DNA of 64,000 nucleotides. It comes from Nitrospira sp. GTDB lineage: Bacteria; Nitrospirota; Nitrospiria; Nitrospirales; Nitrospiraceae. Both the position numbers and the translations under genes were made by a program. The stretch spans positions 1 through 64,000 of the forward strand of contig JAHFEW010000012.1 of NCBI GenBank assembly GCA_023248215.1. The letters are read 5' to 3'. Shown in pieces: positions 34,855 through 43,954 of this stretch (within the stretch, counting starts at the first letter, position 1; each line of letters starts with the position of its first letter). A model generated the notes under the pieces. That model was not told the origin of the DNA. It worked only from the letters and a program-made list of their open reading frames with translations, and made no database searches.

Positions 34855-36312
34855 TCAGTCAACCGATGGTGCCGGTCGAGGCATGTTCGCGTGTTCGACG
34901 GATAGCCGCGTGGCGAGCTTGCTGTGGCGAATGCCGTAGGCCACATATACGACGATGCCGATGATGGTCCATACAAAGAATCGGACCCAGGTCATCCAGG
35001 GAAGGAAATACATCAGGCCGAGGCAGGCCAGTACTCCCAAAAGGGGAATGACGGGCATAAAGGGCATACGGAACGGCCGCGGATGATTCGGTTTGGTATA
35101 GCGCAGCACCATGATGCCGATACAGACCAAGACAAAGGCGAAGAGGGTGCCGATGTTCGTCATATCAGCTGCCTCGCCGATCGGAATCAGCGCGGCCATG
35201 ACGGCCACGGCTATGCCGGTCAGGTAGGTCGCATGGTGCGGCGTTCGGAAGGTCGGATGGACGCCTGCGAGCCAGGGACCGAGGAGTCCGTCTCGGGACA
35301 TGGCAAAAAAGACTCGAATCTGTCCGAGCATCATCACGACGAGGACACTCGTGATGCCGGCCACCGCGCCAGTCGCCACGATGGCGGCTCCCCACTGAAA
35401 TCCCGCCACGCGCAATCCTTCAGCCACCGGCGCGTGGATATCGATCTTCGAGTAAGGCACCAAGCCGGTCAAGACCGCGGCCACTGCGATGTAGAGTACC
35501 GTGCAAATGCCCAGCGACGCGAAAATCGCGATGGGCAAGTCCCGTTGGGGGTGTTTCGCCTCTTCGGCAGTGGTGGATATGGCGTCGAATCCGATATAGG
35601 CGAAGAAAACAATGGCGGCAGCCGCGCCCACTCCGGCAAAGCCGAATGGCATGAACGGTGACCAGTTGGCCGTGTCAACGGACGACATGCCCACGGTGAT
35701 AAAAAAGACAATCACGGCCAGCTTAATGAGGACAATAATGCCGGTCGCTCGTGCGCTTTCTTTCACGCCGATGACCAAGATGCCCGTGACCAGGAGGACG
35801 ATGATCGCGGCAGGAAGATTCGCGATGCCTCCATCCGAGCCGGGGGCATGGGTGGCCCAGTAGGGCAGTTCAATGCCGCACAGTTTTAGGATGTTGTTAA
35901 AGTACCCGGACCACCCGATGGCGACTGCCACGCAGGCGACGCCATATTCCAAGATCAGGTTCCAGCCTGTCAGCCAAGCCAGAAATTCTCCCAGGGTCGC
36001 ATAGGAATAGGTATAGGCGCTGCCGGCCACAGGAATCATCGCAGCAAATTCGGCGTAGCAAAGGGCGGCAAGTGCGCAGGTGAGGCCAGAGAGAATGAAG
36101 GACAGCATGATTCCAGGCCCCGCTCCAGGCCGGTGCGCATCACCGACAATGGCGGTTCCGATCAGCACGAAGATGCCGGTGCCGATAATAGCTCCGATGC
36201 CGAGTCCGGTCAGGTCCCAGGCTGTCAGAGTCCGTTTCAGGCGATGTTCAGGGGCGTCAGAATCAGCAAGGATTCGTTCGATGGATTTGGTGCGAAACAG
36301 CGGATTGCCCAC
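34855..36312 (-). CDS. APC-family amino-acid permease (CAT type)
   Basis: Transporter of about 485 residues with 12 or more membrane helices. The first helix shows GIGAIIGTGIFVLIG, the consensus APC substrate-binding break, and a later VAGSAYTYSYATLGE motif is typical. It is closest in pattern to the cationic amino-acid transporter group, so lysine/arginine-like or other amino acids are possible substrates. The GTG at 36312 has GAGAGAGG seven bases upstream and matches the usual N-terminus NPLFRTKSIERIL; an ATG 15 codons earlier lacks a site. Confidence 0.9.
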   Translation of the reverse strand: MGNPLFRTKSIERILADSDAPEHRLKRTLTAWDLTGLGIGAIIGTGIFVLIGTAIVGDAHRPGAGPGIMLSFILSGLTCALAALCYAEFAAMIPVAGSAYTYSYATLGEFLAWLTGWNLILEYGVACVAVAIGWSGYFNNILKLCGIELPYWATHAPGSDGGIANLPAAIIVLLVTGILVIGVKESARATGIIVLIKLAVIVFFITVGMSSVDTANWSPFMPFGFAGVGAAAAIVFFAYIGFDAISTTAEEAKHPQRDLPIAIFASLGICTVLYIAVAAVLTGLVPYSKIDIHAPVAEGLRVAGFQWGAAIVATGAVAGITSVLVVMMLGQIRVFFAMSRDGLLGPWLAGVHPTFRTPHHATYLTGIAVAVMAALIPIGEAADMTNIGTLFAFVLVCIGIMVLRYTKPNHPRPFRMPFMPVIPLLGVLACLGLMYFLPWMTWVRFFVWTIIGIVVYVAYGIRHSKLATRLSVEHANMPRPAPSVD

Positions 36313-36375
36313 GCAGTGTCCTCTCTCCGGTCGCGTCACGTCCATGTCCGCTGTCATGGCTGCATGAGCACCGTG

Positions 36376-37152
36376 TCATGATTTTTCCCCAAGTATAGCA
36401 GGTGGGGCATGGAGTGACGGCCGGCGGGAGGCCGCTCGCAAGAATGCCTGAAACAGCCGCCGGTGTAGCAGGTGGCGCTCGAACAGGAATTCGGGGTGCC
36501 ATTGCAGGCCCAAGAAAAATCGGTGCGTGGGGTGTTCGATCGCCTCGACAATTCCATCGGGGGCCGTCGCGCTGGCAACGAGGGCACGCCCGACCGCTTT
36601 CACCGATTGGTGATGCGAACTGTTCACCTGCATGCGAGAGCGTTGGACGATTCGATTGAGGAGACTGCCGGCTGTGATCGAGACGCTGTGGGACACCTGA
36701 GTCGCCGGTGGGCTCTGCCGGTGTTGCAAGGCATCACTCACCTGTGTGGAAATATCCTGATAGAGACTCCCCCCACAGGCGACGTTCATGGTTTGCATGC
36801 CGCCGCAGATGGCCAGGGTGGGGATGCTGTCGCGTATGGCCTGACGGACCAAATTCAGTTCAAAGTCGGATCGCCGCTCAGCCACGACCGGGAACGTGTA
36901 TCGCTGGCGTTCCCCATACAGGGTCGGGTTCAAATCTGGTCCGCTTCCGGTCAGGAGTAGTCCGTCGATCCCTTGGAGGAGGCGTCGACGAGAGGCGCGG
37001 TCGGCCACCAGCGGCAAAATCACTGGCACGCCCCCGAGTTCCTCGATAGCTCGGACGTACCGAGCCCGCAGAAAATACGTCGGTTCCTTGCCTCCCCATT
37101 CCTGACGATCGCCGGCATTGAAGTCGGGCGTGACTCCGATGACGGGTTTCAT
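36376..37152 (-). CDS. Class-I amidotransferase-type hydrolase (peptidase C26)
   Basis: Protein of 258 residues of the gamma-glutamyl-GABA hydrolase (PuuD-like) family. It starts with KPVIGVTPDF, has LLLTGSGPDLNPTLYGE, the nucleophile Cys in LAICGGMQTMNVA, and the His/Glu pair in LQWHPEFLFE. In most members the nucleophile elbow reads CRGxQ; here the Arg is Gly. It follows the small exported protein gene with TAGC between stop and ATG. Substrate unknown. Confidence 0.85.
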   Translation of the reverse strand: MKPVIGVTPDFNAGDRQEWGGKEPTYFLRARYVRAIEELGGVPVILPLVADRASRRRLLQGIDGLLLTGSGPDLNPTLYGERQRYTFPVVAERRSDFELNLVRQAIRDSIPTLAICGGMQTMNVACGGSLYQDISTQVSDALQHRQSPPATQVSHSVSITAGSLLNRIVQRSRMQVNSSHHQSVKAVGRALVASATAPDGIVEAIEHPTHRFFLGLQWHPEFLFERHLLHRRLFQAFLRAASRRPSLHAPPAILGEKS

Positions 37153-37153
37153 G

Positions 37154-37627
37154 CTATCGGATCGGTTCCAAGGGGAGCGGTACGGGTTCCTGTGGAGCGT
37201 ACTCGACGGCGTCCCTTGTGGGCTCAGCCGGGACGCCGAGAAAGCGAATGGGCTTGTCGCCTTTGAGGTGGTCAGGCGTGATGATATAGGTTCCATACAT
37301 ACTGGGGATCCAAATATTTTTCGCCGTTTGTTCGCTGCCTCCCGAGAAACCATAGGCCAATCCGCCGACCACTCCTCCACCGATTGCGAAGGCCAATTTG
37401 AGCGGGAAGTAGATAATGGTCGCCAGAGCGGATCCTGCCTGAATGCCCACACCCGAGGGACTGGCGTCGTTCGACGAGACGGGCACATTGGAGGCACTAC
37501 TCGACTCTTGCGCTGAAACAGGCGCGACGAGGATGGCCACAGAACAGATCATGACCAGACTCAGGACGATGGCGTTCGACCAGAGGCTGCGTCGTCTTTT
37601 GAAGGGCATATTGACAGAGACGTTCAC
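37154..37627 (-). CDS. Exported small protein, glycine-rich membrane segment
   Basis: Protein of about 157 residues with an N-terminal signal sequence (RRRSLWSNAIVLSLVMICSV... cut after VSA) and one central Gly-rich hydrophobic segment (about 64-92). The rest, with YGTYIITPDHLKGDKPIRFLG, is of unknown fold. GGAGG lies eight bases before the GTG at 37627; an ATG six codons later is possible. One base separates it from the downstream hydrolase start, so the two form an operon. Confidence 0.65.
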   Translation of the reverse strand: MNVSVNMPFKRRRSLWSNAIVLSLVMICSVAILVAPVSAQESSSASNVPVSSNDASPSGVGIQAGSALATIIYFPLKLAFAIGGGVVGGLAYGFSGGSEQTAKNIWIPSMYGTYIITPDHLKGDKPIRFLGVPAEPTRDAVEYAPQEPVPLPLEPIR

Positions 37628-37784
37628 GTTGGGTGCCTCCTTCGTGCTGAAGTTCCGATTTCGTGTGAAGAAAAATGAATGCCGATGAGCCGTGCACGAT
37701 TGCGATTGCTTCTCTCTGTCCTTATAACAAATTCACCCCCATTTTCAAACCCCTTCCGGCTTCGCGGCGGTCTCCCCTTCCTCA

Positions 37785-38243
37785 TCAGGCGTTGGGCACG
37801 TCCTCTAGATCGAGCTCGAGACGAATTCGATCGGTTAACTGTTCTGGCTGGTCGTCGATGATGCGATCCAGTTCGGCGCCGAACGCCTCGGCGGCAATCA
37901 TTTGATTCTCCTGCTCAAGTCCCGCGTGAAGGGCCAGATTGAGTGTGCAGGTACAGAAGGCTTGGACGAATAGGTCGTCGGCTCGGCGTGTCACCTGGTC
38001 GTGATCCCCTTGCCCGACTCGTTGCAGGAGCCCACCGAGCCAGGCCGGATACCCGATCCGTTCACGAGCTCGTACGAGGTGGGTCTGGGTGACATCCACT
38101 GCCACTTGCACACCGCCTTTCCAACTCCGTTTCTTCACGTTGAAGACGCATCGCACGTGATCCGGTCGATGCTCAACGGCATCCGGCCCGAAAAAAAACG
38201 TGACGCGGTAGTGAGCCAGGTCCGATGAAGGGGGGGTGCTCAT
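37785..38243 (-). CDS. Uncharacterised protein of about 152 residues
   Basis: No recognised family. Soluble-looking, His/Arg-rich first half and an acidic C-terminus (LDRIIDDQPEQLTDRIRLELDLED). No signal peptide or membrane segment. The ATG at 38243 has no clear ribosome site. It is divergent from the M24 peptidase gene. Whether the frame is translated is not certain, but the opposite strand carries nothing better. Confidence 0.45.
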   Translation of the reverse strand: MSTPPSSDLAHYRVTFFFGPDAVEHRPDHVRCVFNVKKRSWKGGVQVAVDVTQTHLVRARERIGYPAWLGGLLQRVGQGDHDQVTRRADDLFVQAFCTCTLNLALHAGLEQENQMIAAEAFGAELDRIIDDQPEQLTDRIRLELDLEDVPNA

Positions 38244-38291
38244 AAGCAATCGGTCGTCATTGTATCATTGCGCGAGTGCGGAGAGAACAGC

Positions 38292-39557
38292 ATGATTGTC
38301 CAGTGGCATCGATCTCGAAATGACGCTATGATGACGGCCATGGACGCGTCGGCTCGGTATACCGCACGGGTTGCCCGCATTCAGCAGGCCATTCGAGATC
38401 AGCCAGGGCTTGATGGATGGCTGTTTTATGACTTCCGCCATCTCGACCCCATTGCCTACCGAGTGCTCTTGTTGGACACCTCGCTCCATGTGACGCGGCG
38501 CTGGTACTACTGGATTCCGGCACATGGCTCGCCGGTCAAGCTGCAACATCGCATCGAGCCCCATGTCTTGGATGGTCTGCCTGGGGAAGCGCGGACGTAC
38601 GTCTCTTGGCGAGAACAGCAGACAGCTCTGGGCGCCCTCCTTCAGTCCGCCAAGCGGATTTCCATGCAATATTCGCCGCTGAATGCCATTCCGTACCTGT
38701 CGCGCGTGGATGCCGGGACGATTGAGCTTGTGCGCAGTCTGGGTGTTGAGGTGATGACCTCCGCTGATTTAGTCCAGCAATTCGAAGCGGTGTGGGATGA
38801 GGCACAGTTGGTGTCACACCGGGTAGCGGCCGAAGGGTTGCGGTCGATTGTGGACGAGGCGTTTGCGTTTGTGGGGACCTCGCTTGCCGAGCACCGCGGC
38901 CTCACGGAATATGGGCTTCAACAATATATTCTTTCCCGGATGCAGGCTCGTGGGCTGGTGACCTCAAGCCCGCCGATTGCCGCCGTCAATGCCCATAGCG
39001 CGGATCCTCATTATGCGCCGGTTTCCGAAGGGTCCGCTCCCATCCAGCAGGGTGACTTGGTCTTGATCGACCTGTGGGCCAAGCAAGCTGGGCCAGGAGC
39101 CGTTTATGCGGATATTACCTGGACCGGGTTTGTCGGGCAGCCTGTGCCCGCCCGACATCAGGACGTCTTTCAGATCGTCCGACGGGCTCGGGATGCGGCC
39201 GTGACATTCGTGCAAAGTCGTGTTCGGGCCGGTGCGTTCCCTTACGGGTGGGAAGTGGACGACATCTGCAGGCAGGTGATTCAGGACGCGGGTTATGGGC
39301 AGTATTTTGTGCACAGAACCGGCCACTCGATCGGTGAAGAGGTGCACGGTAACGGGGCCAACATCGATAACCTGGAAACGCAGGATGCTCGCCGGTTATT
39401 GCCGGGCACCTGTTTCTCGATTGAGCCGGGGATTTACTTGCCGGGGGAGTTCGGTATCCGAAGCGAACTGGACATATACCTCTCTCCTAAAGATGCGGTG
39501 GTATATGGGCAACCGGTTCAGACCGACCTCGTCGCCATTTCCATTCCTGCCGCATAG
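38292..39557 (+). CDS. M24-family metallopeptidase (Xaa-Pro dipeptidase type)
   Basis: Protein of about 421 residues with the N-terminal creatinase-like domain and the C-terminal pita-bread fold. All five metal ligands are visible: Asp in VLIDLWAK, Asp in VYADITWTG, His in RTGHSIGEEVHG, Glu in SIEPGIYLPG and Glu in IRSELDIYL. Expected to cleave Xaa-Pro bonds at peptide N-termini. Several in-frame ATGs exist; 38292 is chosen because GGAGAGA lies about seven bases upstream. No neighbour suggests a specific substrate. Confidence 0.88.
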   Translation: MIVQWHRSRNDAMMTAMDASARYTARVARIQQAIRDQPGLDGWLFYDFRHLDPIAYRVLLLDTSLHVTRRWYYWIPAHGSPVKLQHRIEPHVLDGLPGEARTYVSWREQQTALGALLQSAKRISMQYSPLNAIPYLSRVDAGTIELVRSLGVEVMTSADLVQQFEAVWDEAQLVSHRVAAEGLRSIVDEAFAFVGTSLAEHRGLTEYGLQQYILSRMQARGLVTSSPPIAAVNAHSADPHYAPVSEGSAPIQQGDLVLIDLWAKQAGPGAVYADITWTGFVGQPVPARHQDVFQIVRRARDAAVTFVQSRVRAGAFPYGWEVDDICRQVIQDAGYGQYFVHRTGHSIGEEVHGNGANIDNLETQDARRLLPGTCFSIEPGIYLPGEFGIRSELDIYLSPKDAVVYGQPVQTDLVAISIPAA

Positions 39558-39602
39558 ATTCATGCTTTTTCCCCCTGGTTGGGTTTTGATCGTCGGCCTT
39601 TC

Positions 39603-39632
39603 TTGACACCTTTTGCATCGGGCAGCTATCGT
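39603..39632 (+). promoter_or_regulatory. Candidate sigma70 promoter of tatA
   Basis: TTGACA at 39603-39608, an 18-base spacer and TATCGT at 39627-39632 (four of six), 70 bases before the tatA start. It lies 45 bases after the preceding stop. Confidence 0.5.
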
Positions 39633-39702
39633 GGTATGTCAGACTGCTGAAGAGCACACTGGCGCTGGGTTGGCCCCTATTTGCCGAGGAAGGAAATCGA
39701 AC

Positions 39703-40557
39703 ATGTTTGGCACTATGGGATTCTCCGAAATGATTATCATCCTGGTTATCGTGTTGATTATTTTTGGGGCTGGGAAACTTCCGCAAATCGGCGAAGGCGT
39801 CGGCAAGGCCCTCAAAGGGTTTAAGAAGGAGGTGAATGACATTCCGCCTCCGGAGGCCACCGTCGAACAGAGTGATCCTGTCGCTGCTCCTGCTCAAACT
39901 CATGCTCAGCCGGTAGCGGAGATTGCTCAGGCAGCTCAGCCGTCAACAGTTCCGCCGGTTCCACCTGCTCCCAAGGCCACCGCTCCGTACACGCCGGGCC
40001 CTGAGTTAACCCCAGGTACTACAGCGGCCCTCATGGCGGCTGGAGGACCGCAAGGTCCGCAAGCGACTCAGTCGGCTAAACCCCGGGTGGCCACCGTCAC
40101 GCCGGGCCAGGCGGCAGCGGGATCGGCGGTCGCACAGAGCCACCAGCCTCCGACGATGGAAGATCGCATGGCGGCTCCGGCGCCTGTTATGCGCGCGCAG
40201 TACCCACCGCTTCCGGCCGGTGCCCAGAGCAAGCCGGTAGCAAAACGGCCCTCAGCTATCGTCAATAAAGATGCCGTGGCTCGCGTGCAGGCGGCCCAGG
40301 CTGCCATGCGGGCGAAAGCCGCACCGCCTCAGCCGGCGGGATTTTCTGCCCACGACATGCAGGGTTTGGGGGAGGGCCTGGGGGATGCGGTGCGGACCTT
40401 CCGTCAAGCGGTGGCCGATGTACGGAGCTCGGTCGATCCTGAAATGCGAACAATTCGGGCGGAGATGGATTCGGCGCAGAAAGAGTTAGAGCAGTCGATC
40501 GAAGCAGCTAAGCAGGCACCCGTACTGGACGATGATCCTCCCGCAAGACCTCTCTAA
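39703..40557 (+). CDS. tatA: TatA-type Sec-independent translocase subunit, extended
   Basis: Protein of 284 residues. The first 45 residues are a standard TatA module: FSEMIIILVIVLIIFGAGKL, hinge, then amphipathic helix PQIGEGVGKALKGFKKEVN. Then comes a 180-residue Pro/Ala/Gln-rich linker and a C-terminal predicted amphipathic helix (GEGLGDAVRTFRQAVADVRS, continuing with DPEMRTIRAEMDSAQKE) that looks like the long TatB helix. TatA proteins are usually below 100 residues. TatA forms the translocation pore for folded twin-arginine substrates; one such substrate is encoded near 50.2 kb. AGGAAGGAA precedes the ATG. No tatC here. Confidence 0.9.
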   Translation: MFGTMGFSEMIIILVIVLIIFGAGKLPQIGEGVGKALKGFKKEVNDIPPPEATVEQSDPVAAPAQTHAQPVAEIAQAAQPSTVPPVPPAPKATAPYTPGPELTPGTTAALMAAGGPQGPQATQSAKPRVATVTPGQAAAGSAVAQSHQPPTMEDRMAAPAPVMRAQYPPLPAGAQSKPVAKRPSAIVNKDAVARVQAAQAAMRAKAAPPQPAGFSAHDMQGLGEGLGDAVRTFRQAVADVRSSVDPEMRTIRAEMDSAQKELEQSIEAAKQAPVLDDDPPARPL

Positions 40558-40575
40558 CATGAACGTTCGGATTCC

Positions 40576-41382
40576 GTGACCCATACGAGGCGTTCCCCAG
40601 TCGTGCCCGCGGCTTTTGCAATCCACCTCATTTTCTGGCTCCTGCTCTGGTCCGTGATGGCGGGGTGCTCTGTCGATGCACCGCCTGCAGGTCCGGATGT
40701 GATGTCGGCGCGGCTGGGCGAGTTGCTTGTCGATCCCAACCCGGAAATGCGACACACTGCAGCAGAAGCCTTGGGAAAAATCGGCCATCAATCTGCGAAT
40801 TCCGGGCTGCGCGCTCTGCTCAATGATCAAGATGCTCGTGTACGGGCGGCTGCCGCTCTCTCGTTGGGTCGGTTGAATGACGCGGAGAGCGGGTCGGCGC
40901 TTATACGTTGTTTGTCCGACTCTGCCGAGACGGTCCGGGAAGCCGCCGCATTGGCTCTCGGTGAGATTGAACCAGCACCGGCTCGGGAGGCGCGGATTCT
41001 TGAGGCGCTTCGCCATCCAGAAGGTCCTGGTCGCATTGCCGCAAGTCGAGCCTTGCTCGGACTGGATACCATCTCTTTTTCAACGGATCTTGTCGGAGCT
41101 CTCGGAGATTCAGACCCGAGACTACGTCAGGGAGTTGCAGCAGTGCTGGGGGAGACGGGGGATGCGCGTGTCATTCCGCATCTTCTGTCACTACTACGGA
41201 AGGATGCGGTCGCAGGGGTGCGGTCTGAGGCAGCATTTCGACTTGGGAAAGTCGGCGATGAGAGCGGTTTGGCGGATCTGGCAGCGGTCGCTGAAGCGGA
41301 TTCGGATCTGGTGGTTCGGGGATGGGCGAGGTGGGCGATGCAACAGATCAAGCAATCGCACGAGTCCGGTTCAGGGAGGTGA
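40576..41382 (+). CDS. HEAT-repeat lipoprotein
   Basis: Protein of 268 residues with a signal segment and lipobox VMAGC (Cys near 31), then five to six HEAT/PBS-type helical repeats, for example LGELLVDPNPEMRHTAAEAL and LRALLNDQDARVRAAAALSL. Likely an envelope scaffold or binding protein. The only in-frame start upstream of the signal is GTG at 40576, without a clear ribosome site. It follows tatA by 18 bases and may be co-transcribed. The 3' end overlaps the convergent PilZ gene by 35 bases. Confidence 0.8.
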   Translation: MTHTRRSPVVPAAFAIHLIFWLLLWSVMAGCSVDAPPAGPDVMSARLGELLVDPNPEMRHTAAEALGKIGHQSANSGLRALLNDQDARVRAAAALSLGRLNDAESGSALIRCLSDSAETVREAAALALGEIEPAPAREARILEALRHPEGPGRIAASRALLGLDTISFSTDLVGALGDSDPRLRQGVAAVLGETGDARVIPHLLSLLRKDAVAGVRSEAAFRLGKVGDESGLADLAAVAEADSDLVVRGWARWAMQQIKQSHESGSGR

Positions 41383-41866
41383 CCAAGTCAATGAGCCGCT
41401 TCTGCGCATCCTGATCGATGTCAGTAAACTGAATCCCCATTCCTGGAAACAGCAAGTATCGTTCGGGCTTTGAGCGTGTCCAGGCGACCTTCGCACGGGT
41501 TTCGAATTTCTCTCCGGGCCGGTCGGGCAAGGCAAAGGCTACTTTCAAGTCGGTGCCGGGTGGCAGCGGAGCACTACTTTCTATAAACATCCCCCCTCCG
41601 CCAATACCGCCCGTGAGGCTGTCGAAGTGCTTGCCATCGGGGCTGACGCAATGGACCTTGATGGCGAGCGGGGCTCGTGGATGCGCACGGCTGTGTGCGA
41701 AACGGGCGTCTTCATCGACCGAAAGAATGTGTTCGATTAAAGTGCCCCAGCCGAGTATGCCAAGGCGCTGGCCTTTTTCGTCAAATAGGGACAAGGTTTC
41801 TTGGTCGCAGTCGATGCCGAGTGTTTTCCCCTGGTGCTCGCGGGTGGCGGTGACGGGAAATTTCAT
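41348..41866 (-). CDS. PilZ-domain protein, copy 1
   Basis: Protein of 172 residues: a 55-residue N-terminal part (MKFPVTATREHQGKTLGID, LGWGTLIEHIL) and a PilZ domain with the RxxxR-type start SRAHPRAPLAIKV, then SLTGGIGGGGMFIES in the place of the D/NxSxxG motif, and a C-terminal VAWT...PGMGIQFTDID. The arginines needed for cyclic-di-GMP are present, but the D/NxSxxG motif is altered to GGIGGGG, so ligand binding is uncertain. Paralogue of the next gene; 64 bases apart. Confidence 0.85.
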   Translation of the reverse strand: MKFPVTATREHQGKTLGIDCDQETLSLFDEKGQRLGILGWGTLIEHILSVDEDARFAHSRAHPRAPLAIKVHCVSPDGKHFDSLTGGIGGGGMFIESSAPLPPGTDLKVAFALPDRPGEKFETRAKVAWTRSKPERYLLFPGMGIQFTDIDQDAQKRLIDLVTSLNRTRAIA

Positions 41867-41930
41867 CTCAGGCTCGGACCTTTCATTTGCTCATTAAATA
41901 CTTGGAAGCGCAGGCCTGTTTCTTGGTCGG

Positions 41931-42455
41931 TTATAGGGGGTCGTTCTGCGGGATACCCCTGACCGAATGGACCAAGCTCAATACTCGGTTCCGCGTTTCT
42001 GGGGCGATATCGGTGAAGCGCACGCCCATTCCCGGACTAAATGTGTATTGATCGGCTTTCGGGCAGACCCAGGCAATGCCGCCTTTTGCCGACAGCCATT
42101 CGCCCGGACTCTCGGGCAGCGTAAACTCCATAGTTAGCTTGGTTCCGACAGCCAATGGCGCAAAGCTCTCGATAAAGAGTCCCCCTCCGCCGATTCCGCC
42201 CGCTCGACTCTCGAATTGAGTGCCTTCCGGGGTAGTGTATTTGACCCGTATGGAGAGCGAGATGCGGGGTTCGGAGCGAGCTTCACGCGGCTGTTGGGGT
42301 TTCCGATAGGTGAGAATCTGATCGACGAGAAAATCCCAAGCCAGGCTTCCCATGGGTTCGCCGTTGATGCCGACCAGGGTGATCATTTCCTTGGCGGAAT
42401 CAACCTCGAGCGTCTTGCCCTTGTGTCTGTTGCTGGATACGACTGGGAATTTCAC
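41931..42455 (-). CDS. PilZ-domain protein, copy 2
   Basis: Protein of 174 residues paralogous to the adjacent one over the whole length (VKFPVVSSNRHKGKTLEVD; EARSEPRISLSIRV; RAGGIGGGGLFIES; PGMGVRFTDIAPE). The same GGIGGGG replacement of the D/NxSxxG motif occurs, and the Arg pair becomes R-x4-R in ARSEPR. The GTG at 42455 is chosen since the paralogue begins at the same place (MKFPV); a TTG 28 codons upstream is unlikely. Probably the first gene of a two-gene unit. Confidence 0.83.
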   Translation of the reverse strand: MKFPVVSSNRHKGKTLEVDSAKEMITLVGINGEPMGSLAWDFLVDQILTYRKPQQPREARSEPRISLSIRVKYTTPEGTQFESRAGGIGGGGLFIESFAPLAVGTKLTMEFTLPESPGEWLSAKGGIAWVCPKADQYTFSPGMGVRFTDIAPETRNRVLSLVHSVRGIPQNDPL

Positions 42456-42600
42456 ACGCGCCGTCCATAGGCCAAGGTACCATTCGGGGGAGCTGGCATC
42501 TTTCCGCAAGTATACCGCACAGGATTGTCTTGTCGACAAAAACCTGAGTTTGGGATTGGTCTAGGCTTGGGAGGCCCGATGAAGAGCTCGTACGAGGCGG

Positions 42601-42628
42601 GAAAAAACGAGGGGGCATAGGCCCCCTC
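42601..42628 (-). terminator. Rho-independent terminator after clpX
   Basis: On the minus strand GAGGGGGC, loop of four, GCCCCCTC, then a run of six T (the A run at 42602-42607 on the plus strand). It lies about 45 bases after the clpX stop and would end the tig-clpP-clpX transcript. Confidence 0.85.
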
Positions 42629-42672
42629 TTGAGCAGCAACTGGTTGGGTGGAAAAAGGACCTCAACGGGCGG

Positions 42673-43929
42673 CTAGGCGCTCTTCACGTCCTTGTCTTGC
42701 TCGAAGATACGAATCGGAGCGTGTTTGCCGCTGATAGCGTCTTCGGTGATCACGACTTCCTTGATCTGCTTCTGCGACGGGGCGTCATACATCACGTCGA
42801 GCATGGCCTCCTCGAGTATCGATCGCAACCCGCGAGCGCCGGTTTTTTGCGTGAAGGCTTTACGTGCGATGGCTCCCAAGGCAGCGTCGGTGAATCGTAA
42901 TTTCACTTTTTCGAATGAGAGCAGCTTTTCATACTGCTTGGTAAGGGCGTTTCTCGGCTCGGTGAGAATACGAATCAGCGCTTCCTCATCGAGTTCATCA
43001 AGCGTTGCGACGACGGGCAGTCGACCGATAAATTCAGGAATCAAGCCGTACTTCAACAGGTCTTCTGGTTGGACATGCGGCAGCAATTCCCCCAGTCGAA
43101 TATCGTTGCGGCCGCGAACATCGGCTCCGAAACCCATCGATTTTCGGTTCATGCGCTGCTCGATAATATGTTCCAGACCGACAAACGCGCCGCCACAGAT
43201 GAACAAAATGTTCGAGGTGTTCACCTGAATGAATTCCTGATGCGGGTGCTTCCGCCCTCCTTGAGGGGGGACGTTCGCAACCGTTCCTTCGATGAGCTTG
43301 AGGAGCGCCTGTTGAACGCCCTCACCCGACACGTCTCTGGTGATAGAAGGACTATCGCTTTTTCTGCTGATCTTATCGATTTCGTCGATATACACGATCC
43401 CGCGTTCAGCGCGCTCGACATCGTAGTCGGAGGCCTGAAGCAGCTTTAGGATGATGTTTTCAACATCTTCTCCGACATAGCCAGCTTCTGTGAGGGTGGT
43501 GGCATCGGCCAGGGTGAAGGGCACATCCAGGAATTTGGCCAGGGTTTGAGCCAATAGGGTCTTGCCCGTACCGGTGGGGCCGATCACCAGGATATTGCCT
43601 TTTTGGAGTTCGACATCGTCGACGTCCTTATCCTTGGCGGAAATGCGCTTGTAATGATTGTGTACGGCGACGGAGAGAATTCTCTTGGCGCGATCCTGCC
43701 CGACCACATATTGATCGAGATGGTGTTTGATTTCGGCAGGCTTCTTCAGCTTTGAAGATATTTCTTCTTTTGCCTCCTCCCAATCCTCTGCGATGATGTC
43801 ATTGCAGAGGTTGACACATTCGTCGCAAATATAGACCGTCGGACCGGCGATCAGCTTACGCACTTCGTCTCGGCTTTTCCCGCAGAACGAACAACGCAGG
43901 TGCCGATCAATCTTTTCTTGCTTAGCCAT
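42673..43929 (-). CDS. clpX: ATP-dependent Clp protease ATP-binding subunit ClpX
   Basis: Unfoldase of 418 residues that feeds substrates to ClpP. N-terminal C4 zinc domain (CSFCGKS and CDECVNLC), AAA+ core with GPTGTGKT, Walker [10 protein letters not shown], pore loop GYVGED, and sensor/arginine motifs in the C-terminal half ([12 protein letters not shown]). The ClpP-docking tripeptide, usually IGF, reads MGF in [18 protein letters not shown] precedes the ATG. 25 bases after clpP on the same strand. Confidence 0.98.
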   Translation of the reverse strand: MAKQEKIDRHLRCSFCGKSRDEVRKLIAGPTVYICDECVNLCNDIIAEDWEEAKEEISSKLKKPAEIKHHLDQYVVGQDRAKRILSVAVHNHYKRISAKDKDVDDVELQKGNILVIGPTGTGKTLLAQTLAKFLDVPFTLADATTLTEAGYVGEDVENIILKLLQASDYDVERAERGIVYIDEIDKISRKSDSPSITRDVSGEGVQQALLKLIEGTVANVPPQGGRKHPHQEFIQVNTSNILFICGGAFVGLEHIIEQRMNRKSMGFGADVRGRNDIRLGELLPHVQPEDLLKYGLIPEFIGRLPVVATLDELDEEALIRILTEPRNALTKQYEKLLSFEKVKLRFTDAALGAIARKAFTQKTGARGLRSILEEAMLDVMYDAPSQKQIKEVVITEDAISGKHAPIRIFEQDKDVKSA

Positions 43930-43954
43930 GCTGCCTCCTGTAATCCAAGGTCAA

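Noticed and set aside
37155-37497. N-terminal extension of the C26 hydrolase of about 115 residues
   Set aside because: The extension is the wrong-frame shadow of the exported protein gene at 37154-37627; the family start MKPVIGVTPD lies at 37152.
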